NCBI RefSeq assembly: GCF_900129585.1 | Contig: NZ_FQWF01000008.1 | Span: 1 to 64,000, forward strand | Length of the DNA: 64,000 nt | Source: Flavobacterium micromati | GTDB lineage: Bacteria > Bacteroidota > Bacteroidia > Flavobacteriales > Flavobacteriaceae | Reading direction: 5' to 3' | Shown here: one piece after another, positions 8,625-18,301 of the stretch | Position numbering within the stretch: position 1 is the stretch's first letter | Layout: the number at the start of each line of letters is the position of its first letter | Notes under the pieces: generated by a model | What the model saw: only the letters and a program-made list of their open reading frames with translations | The model's database searches: none | What the model was told of the DNA's origin: nothing | Program-made: the position numbers and the translations under genes

Positions 8625-11018
8625 TTAATTAATCTGCAAGCTATCTACCACTACTGCTTTTTTCGGTTTAGAGTAGCGTTTAGTAACAATTGGAATTACC
8701 GTATTTACAACAACAACTGGCGTCGGTTTTATTTGTTTTCTAATTACTACTGCATCGTTCAATACAAAGGGAGTTGGCATCATCCAATTTTCTCTTTTTT
8801 GCATGTTGAAAATGGGATTAGTCATTAAATCGAAAGAGCTCTCAAGCAATTCCATTTCTATTACCGAACTAGAATTAACTCGGAATTCCATTTCTAATGG
8901 TTGATTATCCACGACATAATAACTCAATATTTTTTTCCCTTTGCGTTTATAAAAAGCATTTTTTTGACCTAGAGCTTTTACGCCATTTGCTCTAAAATCA
9001 TGAATTGCCATTTTTTCATTGGCAAAAATATCATATCGATTTACATTTCTATTTGGGGAAATTTTGATCTTCAAATACCTTTGATTTGCTGCGATTCTAT
9101 TTTCTAGAAATTCAATAGTGGGTTTTGCTATTTCTTTTTTAGATGCCTCAACAACGTATGTAAAACCTGAATTGTATTTGCTAAACAACGGTAGTGTATT
9201 AGAAGGCGTTGGTTCTTTAGGATTTTCACCTAGATAGGCTTTTGTCCAAGAATCTAAATTAGTGTCGTATGTTGCCCAATTGGCTTTGTCAGTATCAGCA
9301 TTATAGATGTATAATAAACTATTCGATTTTGCTTTTCCTAATTCATAACCCGAGTCTAAATGCGCTTTTGTAAAAAATCCGAGTGAAAATATTAAAAACA
9401 CTGAAGCCCAGACTCCCTTTTTGGCGTAAGCCCCAAAAATGGGTAGCATCAAAGTAAAAGCTAAAACGGTAAGAATTGCGCTTCCAAATAAAACTTTTAA
9501 TCCTAAACCAACGGGAAACATCTGGATAAAAGGTGCAATGATTATTAAAGCAGGAACACTAAGAATAAGATTTAAAGCTTTATACGATTTTTGAGTAATA
9601 ATAAAAACTCCAAAAATAATTAGCGCAAAATAAACAGGGATTATCAGGAATCCAGCCCCTTGCAAACTCAACGCCAAAAAGTAATTGATAACAATCCAAA
9701 TAAATAGAGGGGCAACAAAATGATTTAGGGTTAGCTTTCTAACAGAGAAACGCTGGTACGTAGCAAAGCTGATCGCAATAGCCAAAAGTACAAATGCAGC
9801 GATATAAGAATGACCATTGTAAGTAAAACCGTTGAGTAAATCATTATATTGTGGATATAAAATTAGTAATCCTCTCCAAACAAGAAAAGTAATTAATCCA
9901 GCAGTTATTATGGAAATTAAAAAAGGGATGAATCCCTGTAATATCTTATCGAATGACAAAACACGTTTGGCAACTCCCGAAACAACTAATATTAGAAAGA
10001 GGATTAAAGCGAGAATTGTCATAGGTAAAACCCAACTAAAGGGATAACTTATAAATGTAAATGGAATTGTAAAATAGACATAATCGTTGTTCGCTTTTGT
10101 AGCATTTAAATCAGCATTGGAAAAGTAACTTAAAAGAGGCACTAAGTATGATCCTTGATGCGCTAAAGTGTTTTTGTCTAAATGATTAATGTCATCTTGA
10201 GCGGTGTGATAATTATAATGATCATCGATAAAGGCAAAATTATAACCTTGAATATTACCTTGTTCCCTGAAGACGGTTAAGTCAGTATCATTAGGCAACA
10301 TTTTATAAATACTGTACATCAATGAATTTGATACTGGAAAAGTAGCTTTTGCGGCAGCAAACTCTTTGACTAACCCTGCATTTCCATTATTAGTTTCCAT
10401 CAACATATAACTTGGTCCAGAGGAACCGCGCGCTTCAAAATTCAATACTAAACCAACTTCCTTGGCCCAAGGATGTTTTGTTACAAATAGCGCTGCGCCG
10501 TTCAAACCCAATTCCTCCGCATCGGAAAACATGATAATTATGTCATTTTTATGGGGGTTTTTATTATATATAAAAGCGCGAACACTTTCTAAAATTGTTG
10601 CAACTCCTGATCCTGCATCACTCGCTCCTGGTGAGTATGAATGTGGCGCACTGTCATAATGAGAGAGCAATAATAGCGCTTTTGAATTATTAGTACCTTT
10701 TATACGAGCTAGAATGTTTTTTGATTTTACTAAATTTCCCCAATCACTTAACGTATAACCTTCTTGCAATGAAGTTTCTAGGCCTAATCGTGTGAGCTCT
10801 TTTTGAAGATAAGTAGCCACTACTTGATGATTTTGTGACCCTACATAATGGGGTTCTTTTGAAATTTCGGCTACTTGATTTAGGGCTCTTTTTGTTGAAA
10901 ACTCAGTTAGTGTACTTTCATCAGTAGAGGTCCATTGTGGCATCATGGTGAAGAAAATTAAACCTAGGATTAAAAGTAAAATTAATGTCGAAGGAATAGA
11001 TGAATAATCTTTTTTCAT
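8625..11018 (-). CDS. membrane-bound M28 family metallopeptidase
   Basis: The 797-residue protein has one N-terminal membrane helix (LILLLILGLIFFTMM), then an M28 aminopeptidase domain. Zinc ligands are recognisable in LLLSHYDSAPHS, the Asp of SDAGSGVAT, the EE pair of FSDAEELGLNGA and the His of DDHYNYHTAQDD. About nine further transmembrane helices follow between residues 320 and 560, then a soluble C-terminal domain of roughly 230 residues. The architecture is that of ERMP1-like or vacuolar-type membrane M28 peptidases, with the catalytic domain outside the cytoplasmic membrane. The natural substrate is unknown. It ends a leftward run that includes the GNAT/nitrilase and zinc-finger genes. 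Confidence 0.85.
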   Translation of the reverse strand: MKKDYSSIPSTLILLLILGLIFFTMMPQWTSTDESTLTEFSTKRALNQVAEISKEPHYVGSQNHQVVATYLQKELTRLGLETSLQEGYTLSDWGNLVKSKNILARIKGTNNSKALLLLSHYDSAPHSYSPGASDAGSGVATILESVRAFIYNKNPHKNDIIIMFSDAEELGLNGAALFVTKHPWAKEVGLVLNFEARGSSGPSYMLMETNNGNAGLVKEFAAAKATFPVSNSLMYSIYKMLPNDTDLTVFREQGNIQGYNFAFIDDHYNYHTAQDDINHLDKNTLAHQGSYLVPLLSYFSNADLNATKANNDYVYFTIPFTFISYPFSWVLPMTILALILFLILVVSGVAKRVLSFDKILQGFIPFLISIITAGLITFLVWRGLLILYPQYNDLLNGFTYNGHSYIAAFVLLAIAISFATYQRFSVRKLTLNHFVAPLFIWIVINYFLALSLQGAGFLIIPVYFALIIFGVFIITQKSYKALNLILSVPALIIIAPFIQMFPVGLGLKVLFGSAILTVLAFTLMLPIFGAYAKKGVWASVFLIFSLGFFTKAHLDSGYELGKAKSNSLLYIYNADTDKANWATYDTNLDSWTKAYLGENPKEPTPSNTLPLFSKYNSGFTYVVEASKKEIAKPTIEFLENRIAANQRYLKIKISPNRNVNRYDIFANEKMAIHDFRANGVKALGQKNAFYKRKGKKILSYYVVDNQPLEMEFRVNSSSVIEMELLESSFDLMTNPIFNMQKRENWMMPTPFVLNDAVVIRKQIKPTPVVVVNTVIPIVTKRYSKPKKAVVVDSLQIN

Positions 11019-11042
11019 TGGATTTACATAATTTGGGGATTG

Positions 11043-11390
11043 CTAAATATCTTTTTTCACTAACATAAGGAAGTCATTTTCTAAAATCATATAACCTTGG
11101 TCATAGAGAAAATGGTAGGTATTTCCTGTTTTTGTATGTAGTTTATTGGTAAAAAACTCAAAGTCAAATCCTTTGCTTAACAATTTTGCTCGCGTCGTTT
11201 TGGATTTTCCTTCAGTATTAAGTTCTAACAGAATACGGTAATTTTTGCGCAACTTATTGTTGATATTGCGCATATAATTAGTACTATCCTTGTTTATTTT
11301 GTTATTGTAAGCATTGCGACAACCATCACTACAGAATTTTTTATCCTCGCGACCTACAATTTTTTCCTCGCATTCTAAGCAAACCCTCAC
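11043..11390 (-). CDS. small zinc-finger-like conserved protein
   Basis: The 115-residue protein starts with four Cys arranged C4-x2-C7 ... C20-x3-C24 in a segment (KKFCSDGCRNAYNNK) that looks like a treble-clef or zinc-ribbon fold. A charged helix and a C-terminal region without a recognised domain follow. The GTG start overlaps the stop of the upstream nitrilase-fusion gene in a GTGA junction, so the two are likely translationally coupled. The function is unknown; binding of nucleic acid or protein by the zinc site is a guess from the fold alone. Confidence 0.65.
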   Translation of the reverse strand: MRVCLECEEKIVGREDKKFCSDGCRNAYNNKINKDSTNYMRNINNKLRKNYRILLELNTEGKSKTTRAKLLSKGFDFEFFTNKLHTKTGNTYHFLYDQGYMILENDFLMLVKKDI

Positions 11391-12916
11391 GTATTGATTT
11401 TTTTAATTTCGTACAAATCTTTTCTACGATCTTTTAGAATCCGTACGCTTCCATGCTCGTGAAGTTCTTTTAATAAATCTAAGTCTACATCAACTATAAG
11501 TGTCATTTCGGTGTTAGTTGTTGCTTCAGCTTTGATTCCGTTGCTTGGAAAAGCAAAATCCGAAGGTGTGAAAACTGCTGATTGTGCGTATTGAATATCC
11601 ATGTTATTTACTTTTGGTAGATTCCCCACGCAACCTGCAATAGCAACATAACATTCATTTTCAATTGCTCTGGCTTGTGCGCAATGTTTTACTCTGGTAT
11701 AAGCGTTTTGAGTATCCGTCAAAAATGGGACAAATAAGATATTCATTCCTTCATCAGCCATTAATCTAGAGAGCTCTGGAAACTCTACATCATAACAAAT
11801 CATGATCCCTATTTTACCGCAATCAGTATCAAAAGTCCTGATTTTTGAACCTCCTGTCATTCCCCAGTGTTGCACCTCATTTGGCGTTACGTGAATTTTA
11901 GAATACATTTCAGAAGTTCCATCTCTCTTGCATAAGAAACCTACATTATACAAAGTGCCTTTTTCTAGATAAGGCATGCTTCCGGTAATAATATTGATGT
12001 TATATGAAATTGCTAATTCTTGAAAGCGTTTGCGTATCGGTTCTGAATGTTTAGCTAACTCTCTTATTGCGTCTGCTTCTGATAAATGGTTGTAATCAGC
12101 CATCAGCGGAGCCGCAAAAAGTTCCGGAAATAATGCAAAATCACTGCCATATCCAGAAACTACATCGACAAAAAATTCGCACTGTTCAAAAAGAGCTTCG
12201 AGATTATTTAATTGTCGCATTTGCCATTGAACTAATCCTAATCTAATTACACTTTTTTCTAGGTTAATTAATTTTGGACTTTCGTCGTAATAAATATTGT
12301 TCCATTCTAATAAAACAGCAAATTCCTTGGAGTCAGTATCACCTTCTAAATAATTTTTCATCACTCGAATCACGTGAAAATCATTGCTTAGTTGAAAAGA
12401 AAGGACGGAGTCGTGCAATTCCTTTCTTTTTACTTTTTCAATGTAGACTTTTGGAGTTAGTGTTGCTGCATGCTGACCATAATTAGGAATTCTTCCAGCA
12501 AAAACTATTGCTTTTAGATTTAGTTGTTCGCACAATTCCTTTCGGGCGTCATATAATCTTCTACCAAGGCGAAGTCCTCTATAATTAGGGTGTATGAATA
12601 TGTCTATGCCATATAAAACATCACCTTTTGGGTTGTGCGTTGAAAACGTATATTTTCCCGTTATATCAGAATAATTGTGGTTTTTGTCAACCAAATTTTC
12701 ATTAACAATTAATGACAATGCTGAACCAACCACTTTTCCATCAACTAATATTACTAATTGTCCTTCTGGAAAAATACTTAACAATTTTTCAATATGATGT
12801 TCCCTCCAGTAAGAACCTACCATTTCTGGATAGGACTCCACCATTGAGTTTTTTAATTCTTTGTAATCATCAAATTCTAAATTGCGTAATTCTACTTTGT
12901 TTATTTTGGTCTGCAT
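11387..12916 (-). CDS. bifunctional GNAT acetyltransferase / carbon-nitrogen hydrolase
   Basis: The protein (509 residues) fuses two domains. Residues 1-210 form a GNAT N-acetyltransferase; the acetyl-CoA loop is near HPNYRGLRLGRRLYDAR. Residues 220-505 form a nitrilase-superfamily amidohydrolase with the complete catalytic triad E265 (LFPELF), K340 (YSKIHV) and C374 (ICYDVEFPE). Such fusions are found in many bacteria; the substrate is unknown. It is the first gene of a short operon with the zinc-finger protein, and probably the M28 peptidase 24 bases further on. A divergent ssb gene starts 180 bases away. Confidence 0.9.
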   Translation of the reverse strand: MQTKINKVELRNLEFDDYKELKNSMVESYPEMVGSYWREHHIEKLLSIFPEGQLVILVDGKVVGSALSLIVNENLVDKNHNYSDITGKYTFSTHNPKGDVLYGIDIFIHPNYRGLRLGRRLYDARKELCEQLNLKAIVFAGRIPNYGQHAATLTPKVYIEKVKRKELHDSVLSFQLSNDFHVIRVMKNYLEGDTDSKEFAVLLEWNNIYYDESPKLINLEKSVIRLGLVQWQMRQLNNLEALFEQCEFFVDVVSGYGSDFALFPELFAAPLMADYNHLSEADAIRELAKHSEPIRKRFQELAISYNINIITGSMPYLEKGTLYNVGFLCKRDGTSEMYSKIHVTPNEVQHWGMTGGSKIRTFDTDCGKIGIMICYDVEFPELSRLMADEGMNILFVPFLTDTQNAYTRVKHCAQARAIENECYVAIAGCVGNLPKVNNMDIQYAQSAVFTPSDFAFPSNGIKAEATTNTEMTLIVDVDLDLLKELHEHGSVRILKDRRKDLYEIKKINT

Positions 12917-13098
12917 AAATTATATTTTGGTCAAATGTAGCGATTTTAAATCCATTTACAAACGGTTACAAATAGTTACAACCGAAAGTAATTAGTTAGC
13001 AACCGATTAGAGTTTTGAAGTCGTCGCATCTTTGCCCTGTTGATTCGAACGAACGATTTGACAAAAATTATAAACACTAATATTTAAATTTACACGCC

Positions 13099-13425
13099 AT
13101 GAAAAACACAGTACAATTAATCGGACATGTAGGACAAGATCCAGAAGTAAAATCACTTGAAGGTGGAAAAAAATTAGCGAATATCTCCATCGCTACTAAT
13201 GAAGTTTACTATAAAGAAAACGGAGATAAAGTAGAAAAAACCGAATGGCACCGCGTTACCGCTTGGGGAAAAACTGCTGAAATTATCGAAAAATACGTAA
13301 CTAAAGGAAAAGAAATTGCCATTGAAGGTAAGTTAACCCATCGTAGTTATGATGACAAAGATGGTGTAAAACGTTTTATTACAGAAGTGGTTGCTAATGA
13401 AGTTCTTTTGTTAGGAAAACAATAA
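13099..13425 (+). CDS. ssb: single-stranded DNA-binding protein, short form
   Basis: The 108-residue protein is a single OB-fold SSB domain: MKNTVQLIGHVGQDPEVK at the start, EWHRVTAWGKTAEIIEKYV in the middle. It stops at LLGKQ. Full-length bacterial SSBs carry a disordered linker and an acidic C-terminal tip that binds repair proteins; both are absent. It binds single-stranded DNA during replication, repair or recombination. The lack of the tip suggests an accessory paralogue, with the main ssb elsewhere in the genome (inferred). It forms a single-gene unit with its own terminator. Confidence 0.92.
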   Translation: MKNTVQLIGHVGQDPEVKSLEGGKKLANISIATNEVYYKENGDKVEKTEWHRVTAWGKTAEIIEKYVTKGKEIAIEGKLTHRSYDDKDGVKRFITEVVANEVLLLGKQ

Positions 13426-13475
13426 AACCATTTGTATTTTAAGGTTTATGCCTTGAGAATTATTTTATAAAAAAG

Positions 13476-13511
13476 CACGAATTTCTACCTTAGAAGTTCG
13501 TGTTTTTTTTT
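13476..13511 (+). terminator. rho-independent terminator after ssb
   Basis: An 11-base stem with one G-U pair (13476-13486 with 13492-13502) closes a 5-base loop and is followed by nine T. The rest of the gap to 13856 is AT-rich and shows no convincing gene. Confidence 0.85.
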
Positions 13512-13856
13512 GGATTTGTATTTTGTCATTACATATTTGTACAATTATAAATATGACCTGCAAGAATTATTTGTTTTCTCATTCATCAACTTAGACTTTT
13601 AGTTAAAATAAGTAAGGTGTTTGTCATCTAATAAATGATTACAGCAAAAGGTAAATTCGTCTTTCGTTTCTAATATGATAAAAACAACTGCATTATCCTT
13701 TTTGGCACTACTTTTTTTCAAGCATTTAGATTGTTTAATTGAAATATGACTTAACGATCTTAATTTTCTTAATGGTTTAATATTTGGGTTACTTCGATCG
13801 TTTTTTAAAAAAATGCATGATACTATTTTAACTTTATAGGACAATTTATATTAATT

Positions 13857-14756
13857 TCAAAAAATATCTTTTGCTACTCTAAATGTATTTGCGTGCGCTT
13901 CAAGAATAATTTTTATGTCTGGAGAATAACCGCCTCCCATTGAAACCTGAACGGGAATTTGATGTTTATTACAAAGTTCAAAAACAAGTTCGTCTCTTTT
14001 TTTACAGCCTTCTATCGAGCAGCCTAACTTGCCTAATTTATCAGACGCTAAAATGTCAACGCCGGCTAAATAAAAGATAAAATCGGGTTTTTCCGTTTCG
14101 ATTAATTTCGGAATTATATCTCCAATTGTTTTTAGGAATTTATCATCATTTGTACCATCATCAAAAGCAATGTCTAAATCAGAGGTTTCTTTTCTAAATG
14201 GATAGTTTGTTTTTCCGTGTGTTGAAAAAGTAAATACATTTGGATTGTTTTGAAAAATTTCGGCGGTTCCATTTCCTTGATGTACATCTAAATCAACAAT
14301 TAGGATTTTTCTAGCTAAGTTATTATCCAATAAAAACTGAGCAGCAATGGCCTGATCATTTAATAAACAAAAAGCTTCTCCATGAGTGGAATAAGCATGA
14401 TGCGTTCCACCGGCAATGTTAAAAGACACTTTGGTTTCAAACGATTTTTGAGCTCCTGTGATTGTTCCCTGAGCAATTATCAATTCCCGTTGTACAAGTT
14501 CTTTTGAAAGTGGAAATCCTATTTTGCGAGCCGCTTTTGGATTTAATGTCAGATTCAGTAGATCATCGACATATTCTTGTTTATGAACTGCTAATACATG
14601 TTTTAAATCGCATACTGTAGGCTCAAAAAAATCAGATGCTTTAGCGATTCCTTCATGAATCAACTGCTGAGGTATCAGTTCGTACTTCAACATAGGAAAG
14701 CGATGTCCTTCTGGTAAAGGATGCTGATAAATGGGATGAAATGCTATTGGAAACAT
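13857..14756 (-). CDS. histone-deacetylase-fold (AcuC/HDAC-like) hydrolase
   Basis: The 299-residue protein is a bacterial class II-like deacetylase. Recognisable blocks are HPIYQHPLPEGHRFPM at the N-terminus, GGTHHAY with the paired histidines, LIVDLDVHQGNGTAEIF with metal-binding Asp and His, and the Gly-rich SMGGGYSPD near the C-terminus. The family removes acetyl groups from lysine, polyamines or small molecules using a zinc ion in the cytoplasm. The substrate cannot be told from sequence. It follows a secreted-protein gene by only three bases, suggesting one transcript, though a shared function is not obvious. Confidence 0.9.
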   Translation of the reverse strand: MFPIAFHPIYQHPLPEGHRFPMLKYELIPQQLIHEGIAKASDFFEPTVCDLKHVLAVHKQEYVDDLLNLTLNPKAARKIGFPLSKELVQRELIIAQGTITGAQKSFETKVSFNIAGGTHHAYSTHGEAFCLLNDQAIAAQFLLDNNLARKILIVDLDVHQGNGTAEIFQNNPNVFTFSTHGKTNYPFRKETSDLDIAFDDGTNDDKFLKTIGDIIPKLIETEKPDFIFYLAGVDILASDKLGKLGCSIEGCKKRDELVFELCNKHQIPVQVSMGGGYSPDIKIILEAHANTFRVAKDIF

Positions 14757-14759
14757 AAA

Positions 14760-16139
14760 TTAATAATCAAAACCGTCTATAAATTTTCTCAAAACGATTT
14801 GTTTAGAAAAAGTATCATAATAGCTTAAAATGTAAAAGTTTTTGAAAGCAAAGTAATTTTCGAGTTTCATATTTTTATTTTCAAATGTAAATTGAGCGAT
14901 CTTGTCAATAAATAGCGGTTGATTAATTTGTTCGATTTGTTTAAAATTCGAATCTAATACTATATCTACCAAGTTATTTTGAATGGTGTAATTGCCAGAA
15001 CTATCACCATATAAATTTCCAATAGCTCCTAATTCGAAAAATAAATCATTAGTACTGCCTCGATATTGCAAGCCTCCAAAGGAAGCAACATACTTTCCGT
15101 CAAAATTATAAATGGAGATACCTAAATCAGAATCTAAAATGGTATTTATAAATTTCTTTGCTGTTTTAATATTTCTAGGTGAATTATTACCGCTAACGCT
15201 GTAAAAAGGAGTAGTGAAAGGACTAGATTTTGCGCTATCAATTATATAACTTTTAACAATGGATTTATCTTCGTACTTGATAAATTGTAATTCTACAGCA
15301 CTGCTATTGGAAGATATGGTAACCAAATTATTTTCAAAAAATAAAGAATTAGATTGCTTCACATTAACCAAGCTGCTATTGTTAATAACAGTTTCCCTTA
15401 TTGAAAAAGTGTCTAAATCTATTTCAAACACCGAAGTTTTTGCTGTAGCGTGATTAAATGTTATAATTAATTTGTTATTATCAACGTAATATTTTACTCT
15501 TTGACTTCCATCGAGAAAGGAATTAAATCCTTTTTTTTCAATTTTTGTTAACCCAAATTCGTCTATTATATTCCCAATACTAGGTTTTGTGACTGAATTA
15601 ATTTCAAAAGAGAATGATTTAAAATCAAGTTGTGTCTTTTGCAAAGTATTACCTTCCAATTTTATTAATTGTAATGCATTTTCATTTTTGCCTTTTGTAA
15701 TAAAGTAAAAATTCCCTTTTTCAGAAAACTCTGTCAAGATACTTTCCTCTTTTAGATTTAAACCTAAATCTTTAATTGGGGTTGTTCTACTGGTAAAATC
15801 ATACTCAACGGCGATAACTCTGCTAAGATCTTCGGTGGCAAAATAAGCAACGGGATTATTATTGTCAAGAAAACTTGTACCTACTAAATAGCGAAAATTA
15901 AAAGGTCTTTTTACAGTCAAACTGTCTCGAAAGAAAACGATACTATTAAATTTTGCTCCAAAAAGTTTTTCTTTGTCTGCAGCAAAAGTATAAATTTCAT
16001 TAGTTGTTGGATTTACAGTTGTAATCATTTGATGAAAGTCCATCTTCTTTTTTAGTTCTAAAGGAACATCACTCAATTTAATTTGGCAAAAAAAAGGAAA
16101 ACTTAAAAGGAGAAAGTACAGCAAGAGACTCTTTTTCAT
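14760..16139 (-). CDS. secreted protein of unknown function
   Basis: The 459-residue protein starts with a clear signal peptide (MKKSLLLYFLLLSFPFFCQ), cleaved near residue 19. The mature part is rich in beta-strand-like stretches and in repeated short segments of the kind TTNEIYTF or GKYVASFGG, which suggests a beta-propeller, but no named family is recognised. It lies three bases upstream of the deacetylase-like gene and is probably co-transcribed with it. There is no C-terminal sorting domain, so the protein is likely periplasmic. Confidence 0.7.
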   Translation of the reverse strand: MKKSLLLYFLLLSFPFFCQIKLSDVPLELKKKMDFHQMITTVNPTTNEIYTFAADKEKLFGAKFNSIVFFRDSLTVKRPFNFRYLVGTSFLDNNNPVAYFATEDLSRVIAVEYDFTSRTTPIKDLGLNLKEESILTEFSEKGNFYFITKGKNENALQLIKLEGNTLQKTQLDFKSFSFEINSVTKPSIGNIIDEFGLTKIEKKGFNSFLDGSQRVKYYVDNNKLIITFNHATAKTSVFEIDLDTFSIRETVINNSSLVNVKQSNSLFFENNLVTISSNSSAVELQFIKYEDKSIVKSYIIDSAKSSPFTTPFYSVSGNNSPRNIKTAKKFINTILDSDLGISIYNFDGKYVASFGGLQYRGSTNDLFFELGAIGNLYGDSSGNYTIQNNLVDIVLDSNFKQIEQINQPLFIDKIAQFTFENKNMKLENYFAFKNFYILSYYDTFSKQIVLRKFIDGFDY

Positions 16140-16233
16140 AGAGATGATTTTACTTCAAATATAATTTAAAAGTGATAACTGAAACGTTAAAGAAATTAAA
16201 AATAAATGAAATAAATCATCTTTAAGTGCAAGC

Positions 16234-16857
16234 TTATTCATTTAGCAGTCGTTGTAATTCATCAACATATAAGCCCATGTGGTAGCCATCTACTAGACCA
16301 TGATGAGCAGCGATGGTCATTGAAATCTCTTTTTTAGTTCCAACAGAAATAAGTTTGCCAAAAGATATTTTAGGACAGCTATCTGGAAAGCTAAAACTTC
16401 GTGAGTGAGTTAAAGCGGTAAAATTAATCCAAGGTACTGCTGAGAAATGAATCACATTTTTTGGAAATTCCCTAGTAAAAAGTCCAGGTGTTTGCTGGAT
16501 TCTCTCCATTTCCACCTGAGCCATTATTTTAAAATCTTGAACATCTTCAATGAAATTCATCAGTGAAAATCCAAAGGTTTTATCGGCTCTCATAATAGTT
16601 GCTGAGGCGTGAATTTCATCATAGCAATACACTTTTCCGTCTTCTATTCTATATCTAAAATTTTCTACATTATTGATTGCTGAGATGCTTTTGTGCAAAT
16701 AATAAATGAAAAAAGGAATGCTTAACTGTTTTGCTTTTTCATAAGCCAGTGTCATGTCTATCGTGCAAGTAATGCTGAAAAAAGGGTCTTCAAATTGGGA
16801 AAAAAATTCAAAATGTTCTTTTCTATTCCAATTTGCTAAATCTATAATAGTTTTCAA
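16234..16857 (-). CDS. chloramphenicol acetyltransferase-like protein
   Basis: The 207-residue protein matches the CatA family over its full length (usual length about 210-220). The catalytic signature HHGLVDG is at 185-191, and the N-terminal WNRKEHFEFF block is typical of the trimeric enzyme. The family transfers an acetyl group from acetyl-CoA to chloramphenicol or related hydroxyl groups. Chromosomal homologues in environmental Bacteroidota often have unknown substrates, so resistance is not established. No mobile element adjoins it. CAAAAGTA at 16878-16885 (TACTTTTG on the coding strand) may be its -7 element. Confidence 0.85.
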   Translation of the reverse strand: MKTIIDLANWNRKEHFEFFSQFEDPFFSITCTIDMTLAYEKAKQLSIPFFIYYLHKSISAINNVENFRYRIEDGKVYCYDEIHASATIMRADKTFGFSLMNFIEDVQDFKIMAQVEMERIQQTPGLFTREFPKNVIHFSAVPWINFTALTHSRSFSFPDSCPKISFGKLISVGTKKEISMTIAAHHGLVDGYHMGLYVDELQRLLNE

Positions 16858-16956
16858 GATGGTAAAATTATTTTTGTCAAAAGTACTTCGATTGTATAAA
16901 ATCAGTAGCTTTATTTTTTAGAATTTTAGAATTTTTATTTGGCAGAAAAAATAGGG

Positions 16957-16995
16957 CATAAAAAAAGCCTTAAAGAAAAATTCTTTAAGGCTTTT
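16957..16995 (-). terminator. terminator of the OmpA/TSP3 porin gene
   Basis: A perfect 15-base stem (16963-16977 with 16981-16995) closes a 3-base loop. On the minus strand it is followed by a run of T (16957-16962). It lies directly after the stop of the leftward OmpA gene. Confidence 0.85.
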
Positions 16996-17014
16996 AAATT
17001 ATTTGTTTAAAAAA

Positions 17015-18271
17015 TTATTTCACCATGAAAGTAACTCTTCTAACTAATTTTCTTGCAACGTCTGAATCTTTATTTACTGAAGTATCTTCACCTGCAGAAA
17101 TAATATTCAATCTTGAGTCAGCAATATTAGCTTTAACTAAAGTATTTTTTACGCTAGTAGCTCTTGCGTTAGCTAATTTATCATTGTAAGCTGATCTTCC
17201 TAATTCGTCAGCATGACCAATAATATCAACTGATGCAGTTGGATTGTTTCTTAAGTAAGTCAAGATAAAATCGATTCCTTCAGTAGATACGTTAGTTGGA
17301 GTAGATTTGTTAAAATCAAAATAAGTACTTACATACCCTTCGTTTATCAAGTTTTTGATTAAAGTACTATTATTTAAAATAGCTGATTTATCAGTATTGT
17401 TACCGTAAGTTTTAAGCAAATAGCTTTCTAATTCGTCAGGAACGTTATTGTTATTTATGTCAATTGATTTACCTTTTGAATCAACCATTACACCACCAAT
17501 AGTGTTAGGCTCCTGGTCTAGGTAATCAGCAACTCCGTCTTTGTCAGTATCTAACATTGAAGTTTCGATATCGGCAATACGTTTTCTTAAGTTGTCGATT
17601 TCACTATAGTTGTCTACTACCCAGTCAGCATGTTTTTCGTTTTTACCTAAGTAAACAGTTAAACCTACTGTACCATTAAAAAGTACTCCTCCAAATCCTG
17701 GTGTTCCCGCTACACTTGCACCATCAAAAGTGCGATTTTGTTTAGCATTAAGAATTGTTGTGAAATCCCCAGTTAAAGCAACTCTATCAGTTAATTTGAT
17801 TTGACCTGTTAAACCAGCCATAAAGTTACCCATTCTATCTGTTCCTGTAACATTTTCAGATTCTCCAAAACCTAAACCAACACCTGCATGACCTAATAAT
17901 CCAATTGTGTTAGTCCAAGTTTCAAAACTCATTATTCTTCCTAAGTTAGCAACTGCTTGTAAATTTGCTCTGTAATATTTTGAGTCAAATCCTACTGAGT
18001 TTTCTCCTTCTTTGAAGCTATTGTATCCAAAATCAGCTTTTAAACCAAATTTGTTATTAAACATGTATCTAACTCCAAGATCAGCTACATAAGCACTTGC
18101 AACTGCAGTTCGGTAACCAGCAGTCAACGGTCTCATAGGTTTATTTAAACCACCAGCCAACTCGACAGACCATTTATTATATTTAACCGCTGAATTCGTA
18201 TCCGTTGCAGTTTGAGCATTTACAGTTGAAGCAGACGCTACTAAAACTAATGCACACATTAAATTTTTCAT
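17015..18271 (-). CDS. OmpA family outer-membrane protein with TSP3 repeat
   Basis: The protein has 418 residues from the chosen start. A signal peptide (MKNLMCALVLVASASTVNAQ) is followed by a beta-barrel domain of about 200 residues. A thrombospondin type 3-like calcium-binding segment (DTDKDGVADYLDQEP, then DINNNNVPDELE) follows, and the C-terminal OmpA domain binds peptidoglycan (YFDFNKSTPTN, DIIGHADELGRSAYNDKLA). It anchors the outer membrane to the cell wall and is expected to be abundant. The ATG at 18271 was preferred to an upstream in-frame start because it begins the signal peptide. It is a single-gene unit with a strong terminator. Confidence 0.95.
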   Translation of the reverse strand: MKNLMCALVLVASASTVNAQTATDTNSAVKYNKWSVELAGGLNKPMRPLTAGYRTAVASAYVADLGVRYMFNNKFGLKADFGYNSFKEGENSVGFDSKYYRANLQAVANLGRIMSFETWTNTIGLLGHAGVGLGFGESENVTGTDRMGNFMAGLTGQIKLTDRVALTGDFTTILNAKQNRTFDGASVAGTPGFGGVLFNGTVGLTVYLGKNEKHADWVVDNYSEIDNLRKRIADIETSMLDTDKDGVADYLDQEPNTIGGVMVDSKGKSIDINNNNVPDELESYLLKTYGNNTDKSAILNNSTLIKNLINEGYVSTYFDFNKSTPTNVSTEGIDFILTYLRNNPTASVDIIGHADELGRSAYNDKLANARATSVKNTLVKANIADSRLNIISAGEDTSVNKDSDVARKLVRRVTFMVK

Positions 18272-18293
18272 TTTTCTAATTTTTAATTTTGTG

Positions 18294-18301
18294 CAAAAGT
18301 A
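18294..18301 (-). promoter_or_regulatory. candidate -7 element of the OmpA/TSP3 gene
   Basis: On the minus strand this reads TACTTTTG, a TAnnTTTG match about 23 bases before the start codon. A TTG lies 25 bases further upstream (18327-18329), slightly more than the usual spacing. Confidence 0.45.

Noticed and set aside
13599..13844. 81-codon minus-strand frame after the ssb terminator
   Set aside because: It starts only at TTG, has no recognisable motif, and lies in AT-rich DNA; not enough support for a gene.
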